In this document: positions 1 to 12,500 of the stretch, piece by piece
How positions within the stretch are numbered: the first letter of the stretch is position 1
Layout of the letters: every line of letters begins with the position of its first letter
Source: Branchiostoma belcheri
Lineage: Eukaryota; Chordata; Leptocardii; Amphioxiformes; Branchiostomatidae
Direction: 5' to 3'
DNA: 64,000 nt
NCBI RefSeq assembly: GCF_001625305.1
Contig: NW_017802602.1
Location: 1,907,927 to 1,971,926 of the forward strand
Made by a program: the position numbers and the translations under genes
The notes under the pieces: model-generated
The model's database searches: none
The model's input: only the letters and a program-made list of their open reading frames with translations
Told to the model about the DNA's origin: nothing

Positions 1-197
1 CATAGTATCTGTTCATCATGTTTTGTCCTGATCTGTACTTATAGCCCATTGTGGCAAAATGTGCAATAAAGGTTGGCATTCATTCCATTATTTGTTCATT
101 TATACGTTGATGAAGGTTAGACATCCAGGTAATAAGATACGCATTCATTTATATATTGTATGATCTCTTACCAATGGGATGAAATCATTCTTGGAGG

Positions 198-592
198 AAA
201 AGCCCTACATGAAATGTAACAACGAAATACCCTTTTTGGCAACTTGAAAACACTGATTGACTTGGATGATCAGACGATATTCTGGTACATTTACTTTTAA
301 GAGGTTCTTCTTTTCTGTCAACAATGTACAATACTCAAATACTGCTGCATGTGCAGACTTTTTTTTTGAAATCAAATCTTTTTTGTAGTGTCTTGATCAA
401 TCCTGTCAGTGTTTATGTATTGTGTTTCACTAGTTTATTGATTGATTGTTGTATTCAACTTCTGTATGAAAATTTGGGCTTTGCTTGCTTGTATTACGTA
501 TTGTCTGGTGGCGACATGAATATAAGTGTAACTTAAGAGTGTCGCCACCATGTCTTGTCATTGTATGTTTCAATAAAAAAAGCCCTACATGA
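198..592 (+). mobile_element. retroposon inserted at the fucosidase stop codon, with 15-bp target duplication
   Basis: The word AAAAGCCCTACATGA occurs at 198-212 and again at 578-592. The ~365 bp between them end in an A-rich tail (CAATAAAAAA), and the last ~70 bp resemble the 3' end of the window's tRNA-derived SINEs (CCACCATGTCTTGTCAT then TGTTTCAATAAA). This is the signature of a target-primed insertion on the plus strand. The duplicated target contains the fucosidase TAG stop (587-585), so the insertion put a new 3' UTR right behind the stop without changing the protein. An AATAAA on the gene strand lies near 433-438. Confidence 0.75.
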
Positions 593-3500
593 CTCCCTGC
601 ATCTGTAAAACCCACGCCCACTGGCATGGCAGCTGGCTGGGCGCCGCCGCCGGCATTTGTATCTGAATTCCCCCGCCCGATCCCGCAGCCCACTTCAGCG
701 GCGTTGGCCATCCCAGCATCGTGACCTTGGTCGTAGACGACGACCTTGGGGCCCCGAGGGTCAGCTGACCAGTTGTTGGCCAGTCCAACACAATTGCGTA
801 GACGTTGTCACCCTTGGAAGTGTACCTGGGGTAACAAATACGATAAACTTTATAGATATTTTTATGATTACTATTATTTATTAATTTGATGATGATGTGT
901 CCTCGATATTGTATAATGCACTGTTATGTTTTGCTATTTGGATATTCGTAACTTGTTGTTAGGTCCTGTATATTGTATTGACTTGTCCTGTGTTGTGTTG
1001 TATGTACCAGTGGCAGCCGCCACCAGCCTTTAGGCTACCTGGCTCCCACTTGTAATGCATGTGGCATCACCATTAAATGAAATGAAACTTTATTGTGCAG
1101 CAATGGTACAAGGTACAACGCATGGAATCTACTGCTTAGTAGGTACGTAGGTGGTCGATTAACGGGATTGTACTGCTCAGATTGGGTTATACCGCCCCTT
1201 ACGGGTGACATACTCTTTCATTGGCTAATAAGAGACGGGGTTTGCCATCTAGGTTGCGAATCACCAACTTTCAGATAGTAGTACCTGGACCATAGCCTGG
1301 TTACCAAACCTATTATACATGTAGCTCCAGAGTCCTGCATCCTCTCCACAAAATTAATATTTGCGGAGAGGATGTAGGACTCGGGAGCTATAATAGGTTT
1401 GGTAACCAGGCTACCTGGACCATTGTGCACATGGATCATGCCCCTATTCTTTCAAAACGAGTGGTGGGTTCTTTTACGTGCGTGATATTGTTGGTTGAAT
1501 TTCCAGCCGTGTATCTCACAAAGTGGTTGGGATGGATCCTCAAATTCTGCTGAGGGTGGCGGCCGATCGTCCCAGATGGAGAAAGCTACAGTACCTGGAG
1601 CCCCAAGCAGTAGTATCCAGCACGTCGGCAGAACGTACTGGGCCTGTGCAGAACCCCGTTTTTTCGCGTTTTTCGTTGGGTTTTTGGTCAACGTTGCATC
1701 AGAATTTTGCTTGTTGCAGAGGATATTCTTTCCGACACAACATTTGGAAACTACTGTCGAAATGCTAACCTTATATGAGCGAATACAACCTTATATGAGA
1801 CATTCTGCCGAAGTGCTATGTACAATGCATTAAGGGTTTTGCGCAGGTGCAGTACGTTCTGCCGACATGCTGTAGTATCCAAGTATCCAAGCACCACTAA
1901 GGCTCGGAGGGGACTGAGTGAGTGAGAGTATCTCACCAGATGTCTGGAGTCTGTGTGTCGTGGGTTCTTTTACGTGCATGGTATTGTTCGTTGGAGGTAA
2001 TAATTCATGTGCACCTTAGTGCACGCAAATTTGGAGCTGTTTACTCATTTTTTTTTTCTGTGGGTGCACTGGTGAAATATCTTCTACTTATATGGTGCAC
2101 CCAAAATTTTTTTGTGCACCCAATTTTTAGGTTGTGCACCTGTTCCCAAAACTATATGGCCAGCCCTGTTTATCTCACCAAACGTCAGGTGTCATGGTGT
2201 CGTTCTGCGCCCTCCATGGCTTGGTGGCGTAGATAGCGTCCCCGTTGACCTTGAGCCACTGGCCCATGTTCCGCAGACGCTCCTCAAAGATCGGCACGAT
2301 GCGCCCGTCGTGGGTTGGTCCGATGTTCATCAGCAGATTTCCTCCACAACTAGCACAAGGACATTCAAATAAAACTTTTAATTAGTAAAACCAATATAGC
2401 ATACAGTAGCACGTCGGCAGAACGTACTGAGCCTGCGCAGAACCCCGTATTTTCGCGTTTTTCGTTGGGTTTTTGGTCAACGTTGCATCAGAATTTTACC
2501 TGTTACCAGAGGATATTCTTTCCGACATAACATTTGGAAACTACTGTCGAAATGCTAACCTTATATGAGCAAATACAACCTTATATGAGACATTCTGCCG
2601 AAATGCTATGTACAATACATTCCGGGTTTTGCGCAGGTGCAGTACGTTCTGCCGACGTGCTGCATACAGTCATTATGTTTACCTGTTGCAGAGTATATTC
2701 TTTCCAACATAACATTTGGAATTTATCGTTAAGCATAATCTAGGGGTTTCCAAATTCAGCGTAGAGCGTTGTGGGGACCCCCCTTGCAGGCCCTCATATA
2801 GAGATATGTGCAAATTGTATGCAGGTATTCTATTGCATCGTCTGACCTGACAGTCTCCGCCAAGATCTTCACAAGGTCGTCCATGTCCAGGTAGTCAGCC
2901 AAGGTCGCCTCCCGACGGAACCCCCAAGACTTCTTGTCGATCGTCATGCAGTTCTCCCACTTGTGTTTCTGTAGGACACCTGGACCAGGTTGGAAACAGT
3001 TTGTAGGCACAGTATTTTGTTGATTTTTTAGGGGACCACCCACAAAATAAAGGACTAGTGGAGTCGTGTGGTGTAATCGGTAGCATGTTCGAGTCCTTCC
3101 TTGTCACCGATCGTGTGCCCTGGGGAAAGGCACTTCACACAACTTTCCTCACTTCACTCAGGTAAAAATGAGTACCTAGCTTCGGTTAGGGACGTCCCTC
3201 GGATAGGACTTAAATGGAGGTCCCATATTTGGGAAAGCCACACCCCATGCACGTTAAAAAACCCACCGCACTTATCAAAAAGAGTCCTTCCCGGTATGAG
3301 TGGTTCAAATCTTAGCTTGTACTTACATTGTAATCTCCAAGCAGATCTTTCGGTTGGGTGGCAAAAGACAGTATCCATTGGCCATCCTGTATCCATTGGC
3401 CGTCCTGTATCCATTAGCCAACCGGTGGCTAATGGACACTCCTCTGGCCAATGGATACTGTCTTGCCACAGAAAGATCTGCTTGGAGATTACTTACATTG

Positions 3501-6500
3501 TACATGTACAAAACTGGTGTGTTTTGCCTGAAAGCGGTTTACCGAAACAAACAATCATGGATTCATTATTCTTGCACCTGCTCACCTGGGTTGTACCTGT
3601 CTGCACAGGTGTAGTACCCCCCGTGGTGACAGGCCATGCCGCTCCCCCACCTGTCGTTGGTCACCACTGTGTCCTTAACAGGGCTGAAGGGAAAAAATAA
3701 TAATTTGTACTAGTAAGTCTATAAATCAGTTTAGTTAATTGTTTATTGAGATTTACCACATTTGTAGAAAATAGATAGGGGACTGTCACCTTTTCAAGAT
3801 GTCAACCCTGACTATAAGGTTTAAAAAATTTACATTGGGAAGTGTGCCAGTCATTAATAGTCCTTATAGTGATGGACAGAATGATGATGATTGGTTTATT
3901 GAAAGAAACAATCTGACATATAGCAGTCAGCTGACTGAATTAGAGTCAGACTTTACAGTACATCAATTAAATGGATAAAATCACAGCTTAAAATATGTTA
4001 ACACATGATAAAATATGAAATATTTATAGTCCGTTCAATCATTGTCATACATAGATGCATAAAATCTGTTACAATATTTAAAAAAAAACTTCTACAGTTC
4101 CTTATTAGAGGACTGCCAAAAACATTGACACTTGTCATTTTAGCCATTAACAGAATTATAATAATTTATATACAGAATGATTGACACCTGTCGTTAAAGT
4201 GATTGATAGAATGATTTACACCTGTCGCTATAGGACAGAAAGATTGACACCTGTAATTACAGAGATTGACAGAATGAGTAACAGAAAGATTGACAGAATG
4301 AGTGACAAAATGACGCCTGTCATAGTAACAGAATGAGTGACAGAATGAGTGACAGAATGATTGAAACCTGTCATTATAAAGACATTGACAGAATGCTATA
4401 AATTAAAATGATTGACACCTGTCATTACAGAGATGGGCAGAAAGATTGATGGAGAGTGACAGAATGATTGACACCTGTCGTTGTAGAGCCATGCGAGGAA
4501 GTCTGTGCTGTTCCAGTAGGTGTATGGAGCCTCCCAGTCACCGTCAGACCAGACCACCTCTGGGTGGTAGGTGTTCACAAGTTCATACAGCTCCGCAAGT
4601 CCAACCTCCTGTAAACATATATATCATACGGGTTAAAATCATCTTTATTTCAATATACATATAGAATACAACACGGGGTATTCCGTATCGCCCGAGGTAT
4701 CTGCCCGACTCGCGGGATGGCCGGGACCGAGGGCGATGCGGAATACACCGTGTTGTATTTTATTTATGTCATACCCACCCAAGAAAATAGCCTTTTAATG
4801 CAAGATGAGCCAAAAGTTGGTGCCCCTAAACCCTAAAATGCAACAACGTCAGTTCCAACGTCCGCATTCTGTATTCGAATTTTCGAAAGGGGCACACGCG
4901 GTTAGGGCGAAACGCGTTCAAATCGTTCTATGGAAGCCATGGAAGTGTTCGATAACGGGTTCCGGACCGGGCCGTACCGTAAAGTACGGCCCGGTCCGGA
5001 ACCCGTTATCGAACGTTATCATGGCCCGGGCACTTAACATGACTTTCCCCACTTTACTCAGGACTCACAAGTGAAAATGAGTATAATTGTACATGTATTG
5101 TCCCTCGTGTTGGTGGTCGCATTAATATACGCTGGAAAAAACGTGACTGTGCCATCACCATGTCTTGTGATTACATGTTGGAATAAACTAGTAAAAAAAG
5201 GATGGTTGGTTGGTTGGTTTACCATTTACGCTTCATGCCAGCAGTGCCTGGAGGGGACATACCTGAACTAATGTACTGTAATTCCTGATTTTTCACGGTA
5301 CTGTTTACAGTAATGTTCACCTTTTTCACTGTCACTTCAGATCTGTACCATAAACTTATCATTACGGTTAACAAATAATTCCTGGAATTCTCTTTCCTGC
5401 ACCTGTTGCCACTGTGAATATATTAGTTCCGTGAACTTTGCAATTTTTTTCAGACAGTGAACTTTTGCTACTGTGAACATAAAGTGAATTACAGAAGAAA
5501 AAAAAGGATGGTTGGTTTTAGCGCTGTTACAAGCGAATGCCCCACGAACTGAAGCGATGTCCCAGCAGCCTCCTGTGCAGGTCACGTGGTCGTGTCAGTT
5601 CATCAGTCTCGCGAGATTGCCTATTCAATTCCTTCAGATGGTAGTGACCATCTGAACATGAATATGTAGTTCTGTGAACTTTTCAATTTTTTTCAGACAG
5701 TGAACTTTTGCTACTGTGAAGTTCATAAAGTGAATTACAGTAAAAAAAAGGATGGTTGGTTTACCATTTATGCTTCATGCCAGCAGTGCCTGGAGGGGAC
5801 ATACCTGAACTAATGTACTGTAATTCCTGATTTTTCACGGTACTGTTATGTTCACCTTTTTCACTGTCACTTCTGTACCATTAACTTATCATTACGGTTA
5901 ATAAAAAATTAATAATTCCTGGACTTTCTTTTTCCTGCACCTGTCGCCACTGTGAATATGTAGTTCTGTGAACTTTTCCATTTTTTTCAGACAGTGAACT
6001 TTTGCTACTGTGAACATAAAGTGAATTACAGTAAAAAAAAAAAGGATGGTTGGTTTACCATTAACGCTTGATGCCAGCCGCGCCTGGAGGGGACATACCT
6101 GGGCTAATATACTGTAATTCCTGATTTTTCACAGTACTGTAATGTTCACCTTTTTCACTGTCACTTCTGTACCATTGACTTATCATTACGGTTAATAGAT
6201 AATTCCTGAACTCTCTCTTTCCTGCACCTGTTTCCACCGTGAATATATTATAGTTCCGTGAACATGTCTATGACCATGAACTTTTGCTACCGTGAACATT
6301 AAGTGAATTACAGTCACTGTCGTAGCTGCTGGCCTTGGCATTGTTGGACAATGTTAATGGGCTTGTTCTGCCTGGGTGTGTTAATCTGGCGTAGATCAAA
6401 GGGGTAATTACCCTGGGAAAGGACTAAGGAGCACAGTCACAGGTCAATACTGTAATTCACTTTATGTTTAAGCCTTGAAGGTATGAAAATTTCACGGTCT

Positions 6501-9500
6501 GAGAAAAGTGGACATGTTCATGGAACTATGCATTCACAGTGGCGACAGGTGAAGAAAAACAAAGTCCAGGAATTATTTGTTAACAGTAATGATAAGTTCA
6601 TGCTACAGAAGTGACAGTGAAAACAGTGAACATAAAAGTACTGTGAAAAAATCAGGAATTACAGTATCTACGAGAACAGATGGGGTGGCATGTTAAAGTT
6701 AAGGCCGCACCTTTTAATTAGGCCATCACAAATATTGTTGAACAAATGAGACCAAAACATGTGCAATTCACCAAATTCCCAAAGCAGACATATACAGGGA
6801 AACACCAACAGTGCAACTTTATAGTATTTGATAGAAAAAACGGGGTGAAAGCTTCAACATATTTGTTATTGCTGCCAAATGTACTGCAACAATTTACATG
6901 CTTTGATTCGTCAGAACCATTCCAAATATTCGGGTGTTCCATGCTGCACCTCTTGGGATCGTCACATCTTCAGGCACTATTAGTACTAATTAATATTCAT
7001 GAAGCTGATTTTATAGAATTGTTGCTTGGAAACTATGGACGTCGGTAGTAGGTGTGTCTTTCATCCACCAATCAGCTTCAGGTTTACCCAGATAATTGAG
7101 GCATCTACAAAAGTTGTAAAAGTCTAGTTCGGGCCGAAGCCCCGCACTTCTTTGCGCGGCACAGCTGCAGTAGGGGTCCACGCCAGAACCACCGAGACTT
7201 TGAGAGTTACACCACCTACACTTCGAATTCACAGTGTGACATCTTTGTTTCCACGCTCACAAGAGAAAAGGCAGGTAAGACTCTACTAGTATATAATTAT
7301 GATACAAAGAACATTGCCGACCTAGTGCCAACGGCTTAACTCCTCAGCTATTTTCCACCACCTACAACGCAACCAGGGTCACTCTTTCAAACTCGAGTCC
7401 ACGGATATCTTAGACCGCGAAACACGTTGGTGGGAACGGGGTGTTAAAGAGGCAATATATGAAAGAATGTACAACCCCACCCTCAACAGGGAAGGGGGGC
7501 TACGGGTCGATCTTTCCGGCACTTGGGATTTGGCACTCCCAGCCCCGAGAACAGACAACACTTACATGTAAGCTCCTGTTCTGTATAACAGGAGCTTTCA
7601 GACTAATTTGCATCATCTTGTCTTGACTTGTCTGACTTTGTTCCTTTTTCGACTTCCCAAAAATTTGTCTTCACTTTATTTGCATATCAATCAATAGGTT
7701 GTGCTTATAAACCTGTTTTCCCCTCTGGTCTCTCAGTCACTGACGAAAGCTAGTGGATACTAGCTGAAATGTCTGACGTTTTCAAAATCATATCCAGTTG
7801 CTTGAGTAACTGCTTTTTGGCGTATAATTATGATCCCGTTGTAGCTTCCATGAGGAAAAAAATGTTTCCGTTTTGATAATTGATATCGTTTGACTCGCCG
7901 AAATGCCCCCGTGGTGTGCGGTAACTTGGCTAACGCTTTCAATGTGTGCACCGTCACAAACGCACATGCACAATCATAGCAAACAGATGCACTATGGCAC
8001 CGTATAGACACACGCACTTGGGATGGTAGCCAACGGGCTGGGCGCTAATGGCCCTGGGCGTACCCAGATCTATATGACGGTATGTACAAATGTACGGGGG
8101 AGCTTTAAGTTATGTATGATAGTCTGGCTACCAGGCTAGGCAACATGGACATTGTCATTGAACGTGAATGAATGTACTGAACGTAGAACCACTGGCGTAT
8201 ATATCTATTAGACAAAGTGGTAAAGAGAACAACAATCGGACAAAACCAACAATCAGTCTGGTTGTTACAGCCTACTTGTAAAGTCCGACTCTCCCAGCAT
8301 GTTATCTGACTGTCTATTTGCCCAATTTCTACTATTTCTAGCCGCCTCTGAAGCCAGTGGTGGGGGCTAGCCAGTTAATCCTCTAAAAATGAAACAATGA
8401 GCTCACCCCACCGCCAACTAGCCTGGTAACCAGTTCCTCGTGAGCTCAGCACTATCTCTTCGGTGCTGGTAGCATTTTGGGCCACCAAACCAGGCCCTAT
8501 AGTACAGCGTTTTGCAGACGGTTGAGATTTCTTTCACACAAGGCGCAACAGAAAATCAAGCGTAATACAGAAAGTCATGATCAGCGGATAAAGGGAAACC
8601 AGTTGGAGATAGGTCCGTGGTATAGCCCGCCTGTGCTTAGTAAAGACTGGGGCACGAAAATCAAGCCCAATCCGACCAAAGGTTTGGTACCCTAAGGCTA
8701 ACCGCCAACAAACAAAATGCCGACACACTGCCTGTGATTACTCAATGACATATTTTTGATGTCAGCTCAGAGAATGAGCCTCGGGACATAGAGGCAGGGC
8801 TTCAGCAGCCGTTGGTTACCTAACCGGTTTCTCAACTCCTGCCGAAGTACAACTCTCAAAGGAGAAATTTATGGCTACAGGAGCAAAGGTCGTCTCCAAA
8901 TTTCACGGGCAATTAGTGTGATATACACATGTACCCTTGCGGAAGAACCCCCCCCCCCCACAAGGCTCAAATGTCCACTTTTTGGTCCACTTTTTATGTA
9001 AAGGTCGAAGGAAAATTGCATTATCCCAATAAAACATGGGCTGTGTATTATGATAATATTTCATGATGTTTCTTAATTTTATATTAGTAGGTAACCATGG
9101 CCTACAAGCTGGCAATGCTCCTGGGTCTGACCAGCCTCCTGATGGTGCTGATGGTGGACCAGACAGACTCGCTCTGTTGCTGGCCTAAGTGCGGATGGTT
9201 CTTTTCCCATTGCGAATGTGCCGATGGCTTTAAGGTAAATATCTCTGCCTGCTGTTGCAAGACTTTGTTCCAACATGACAAACCTCCCTTCATTGAACAT
9301 GATTTAAAGGCATCCAGTGCAGTTTTTAGGCCTTGGAAACCCAATTTTTCAAAGTCAATATTCCTGCCATTTATCTACATACTGAGTTGAAACCACACTG
9401 TCCCAATGTACATGTATATTGACCCTCATGGAGCAAAAATCCCCAAATTTCTAACGGAAAATGGTTACTGGAAGGGCTCTTGGCTGATTTTTAGGGCGCC

Positions 9501-12500
9501 ACCCAGAAAATAAAGGACTCATCTTCGGGCTTGTTTGTGCAGTTTTAAGTACCCAAAGTATGAAATACTGATTGAAATGTGCTAATGTGGGACAGTATGT
9601 GTCAATATCACAAAGATTGCCTCATTCAGACTATTTCTAGTTTTGCTGCTCTTAAATCGCATTGGGTGCCTTTAAGGGTTGCAGTATGTGGAGCTGAACA
9701 TTGCAAGGAATTTTCTTGCTGCGTTTAGTGTTTAGTGGGGTCGTGTGGCATAGAGGTAGTGTGTTCGGCTCAGGACCAAGAGGTCCCCGGTTCGAATCCT
9801 ACCAATGTCACCAATCTTAGCCCTTGGGAAAGGCACTTTTCACGGCCTTCCTCACTTCACTTACTACTAGGTGTAAATGAGTACCTAGCTTCTGTTAGTG
9901 ATGTCCCTCGGATAGGACGTTAAATGGAGGTCCCGTGTTTGGGGAGAGCCACACCCCACGCACATTAAAGAAACCAATGCATGCACATCAAAAAGAGTAT
10001 ATAATTTATATATATATATGAGTACAATGAGTACAGTTAAACATTCTAAAATCAGTATTACTAAGAAAAATAACATCATAAAACTGCTATAAATGTATAC
10101 AAAGATCAGGTTTTAGACAGCAGCTTCAACAAACGGGGTACAAAAGACTGTTCATGTCTTTTCGTTTTACTAGATGTTGAGACAGTGACAGGTTTAGTTT
10201 TGACCTGTCCTCATGTATCACAAAAACAACATTTTCTACCTATCTCATCAATGGATAAAGACTAGCATGGGCACTCATCCCCATGTCTCTTAACAGCTTT
10301 TGTTTGTTTCGCGTAACCAGTAAACCACCTTTAGGCCTAACACACCGTTTTGTACATGTCAGTACAAGCTGTGTAAGACAGGACTGTAAGGTTTAAACCA
10401 CTCACACTGGGAAGGTCCCATATATATACACAGCTTGTACTGACATGTACAAAACGGTGTGTTAGGCCTAAAGGTGGTTTACTGGTTGCGCGAAACAAAC
10501 AAAAGCTGTTAAGATGTATTTTATCGCTAATTATGCTGATGTATGTGACATTTTATGCTATCTATCTAAGAAACTGGCTTGGAGGGACATGAACTTTTCT
10601 CAGTGATGTATGACAGACAGTTGTGGCGAACTAACTTTGTATGCTCCACCTCTACGGAGGATGAATGATGATGATGATGATGATTGTAACAATTGAGTAC
10701 ATTTCAAGTTGTAAATATTCGACATATTTCATGCACTGATGTGATTATTCGACATATTTCATGCACTGATGTGACATGCTAGTCTATATTCAATAAAAAT
10801 CTGAATCTGAAATCTGAATCTAATGCATCTCAACCCCACACTCAGACAAAGGGCGGCTGCGGAGTCGGTGGGTGCAACGCTGGCTATTGAACTGCGTTGG
10901 GGGCTGCAGAAAGTAAGTCATCCCATGGGCAGTGGTCGAAATACTTTTTTTCAGCGCTCTGCAATATTGCAGAAGAGTAAAAATTTTGTTCTGCAATTTG
11001 GAAATACTTTCTGCAAAATTAATACACAAGCCTCCATACTACAATCTTGCAGGTTTATAAGCATGAACTATTGATTCATATGCAAATTAGTGAAGACAAA
11101 TTTTTAGAAGTCCAAAAGGAAACAAAAGATAAACAAGTCAAGACAAGGTTGATGCAAATTAGTGAAGAAGCTCCTGTTGTTTCAAAACAGGAGCTTAGTG
11201 TTGTCTGTCCTTGGGGCCAAAAGCGTCAAATCCCAAGTGCCAATTTTTCCTGTTGCAAAATTGCAGATTGTATAAATTTTTCTTCTGCAATCTTGAAAAT
11301 CTATCTGCAGATTGCAGACTGCAGACAGGTATTTCGAACACTGCATGGGCAGTCCCAGATTATCCATAATTATTAGTTCTACATTTGCCTCCTTCCTAAA
11401 TCAGTTCGCAAAACGACTTGTAACCTGTAAGTTGCTCTATTATATACGTACGGGTAGCTGCTTGGGACAAGGCCATTAGTTTTTTAGTATTGTAGTCCAA
11501 AAGCTGTGGAAGACGAAATACACTTTATCTCAAACTGTTTGTTTCATGATAACAACATTCAAAATGAGTTATCTATAATTCAAACGTCCACAATTTATCC
11601 CAATTTCTCTAAACTTACAAAGGAAAAATTATTCACTACCCAAAACCCACAAATTTTGGAAAAGGTGGGACATTATGTCTTCCGTGGTTTCCAAAAGAGT
11701 TACCATTTAGACATAGTTTTAGAAATAGCTATTAATAGTTTTAGACTATTACCATTTATTATGTAGATTCTGTACTCTGTTTCAATGTCCTTTTATCTTT
11801 GTGATTTGCAATTAGCCCTCGGGCAGGAATTTGCAATAAACTTTCTAAATTACTAAACTCTATATTCTGCACAGCTCTCCGGGTCTTTGCTGGGCTCAAT
11901 TGCAGTGATTCTGATCCAAATAATTTTCTTACATGTCTACCGTATATATCATCTGTATCAGTATGGCTGACCTTCGGAGTAACACACCAGCTTTGCAAGC
12001 ACGCGGCATGGCGGCGGCTAACTATATCACACCGAATGACTTGTTACACTCAATCTTTGCATCTTTAATTGTAGGAGTTGTTTAAAGCTTTTTAGTGATG
12101 ATGCCTAAACTGTGCTTGGTGGCAACAAGTTCCACTCTGCGACCATAGTTCTTGGGAAGTACCAGTTTTGAACACCTCAATTCTTGCTCGATAACTCTGA
12201 TATTTGAAGGCATGACTGTTTCTGATCCAAATCATTTTCTTACATGTCTAATAGTATATAAAATGAATAATGTTCACAAAAAAGAGCCTCAAAACGGTCA
12301 TGGTCGGAGGCAGATGCTGAGGAAGCTCGCGGCCTTCTGGAGATGCTGGAGGGAGAGAAGGCCATGCCCGGCCGTGGATACCACGATGCAGACCTTGAGC
12401 AGTAAGCTACTTTCCTCTTATATTAATTACATCCAAAACCCCACAAATTACAGAAAAAGTTGGATCTTTTGTCTTCTTCTGTCTTCAAAAAAGAAGTCCC

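Noticed and set aside
3101-3700. 199-codon open frame
   Set aside because: It runs through a SINE, a nested MITE and antisense to fucosidase exon 7. It has no protein-like composition.
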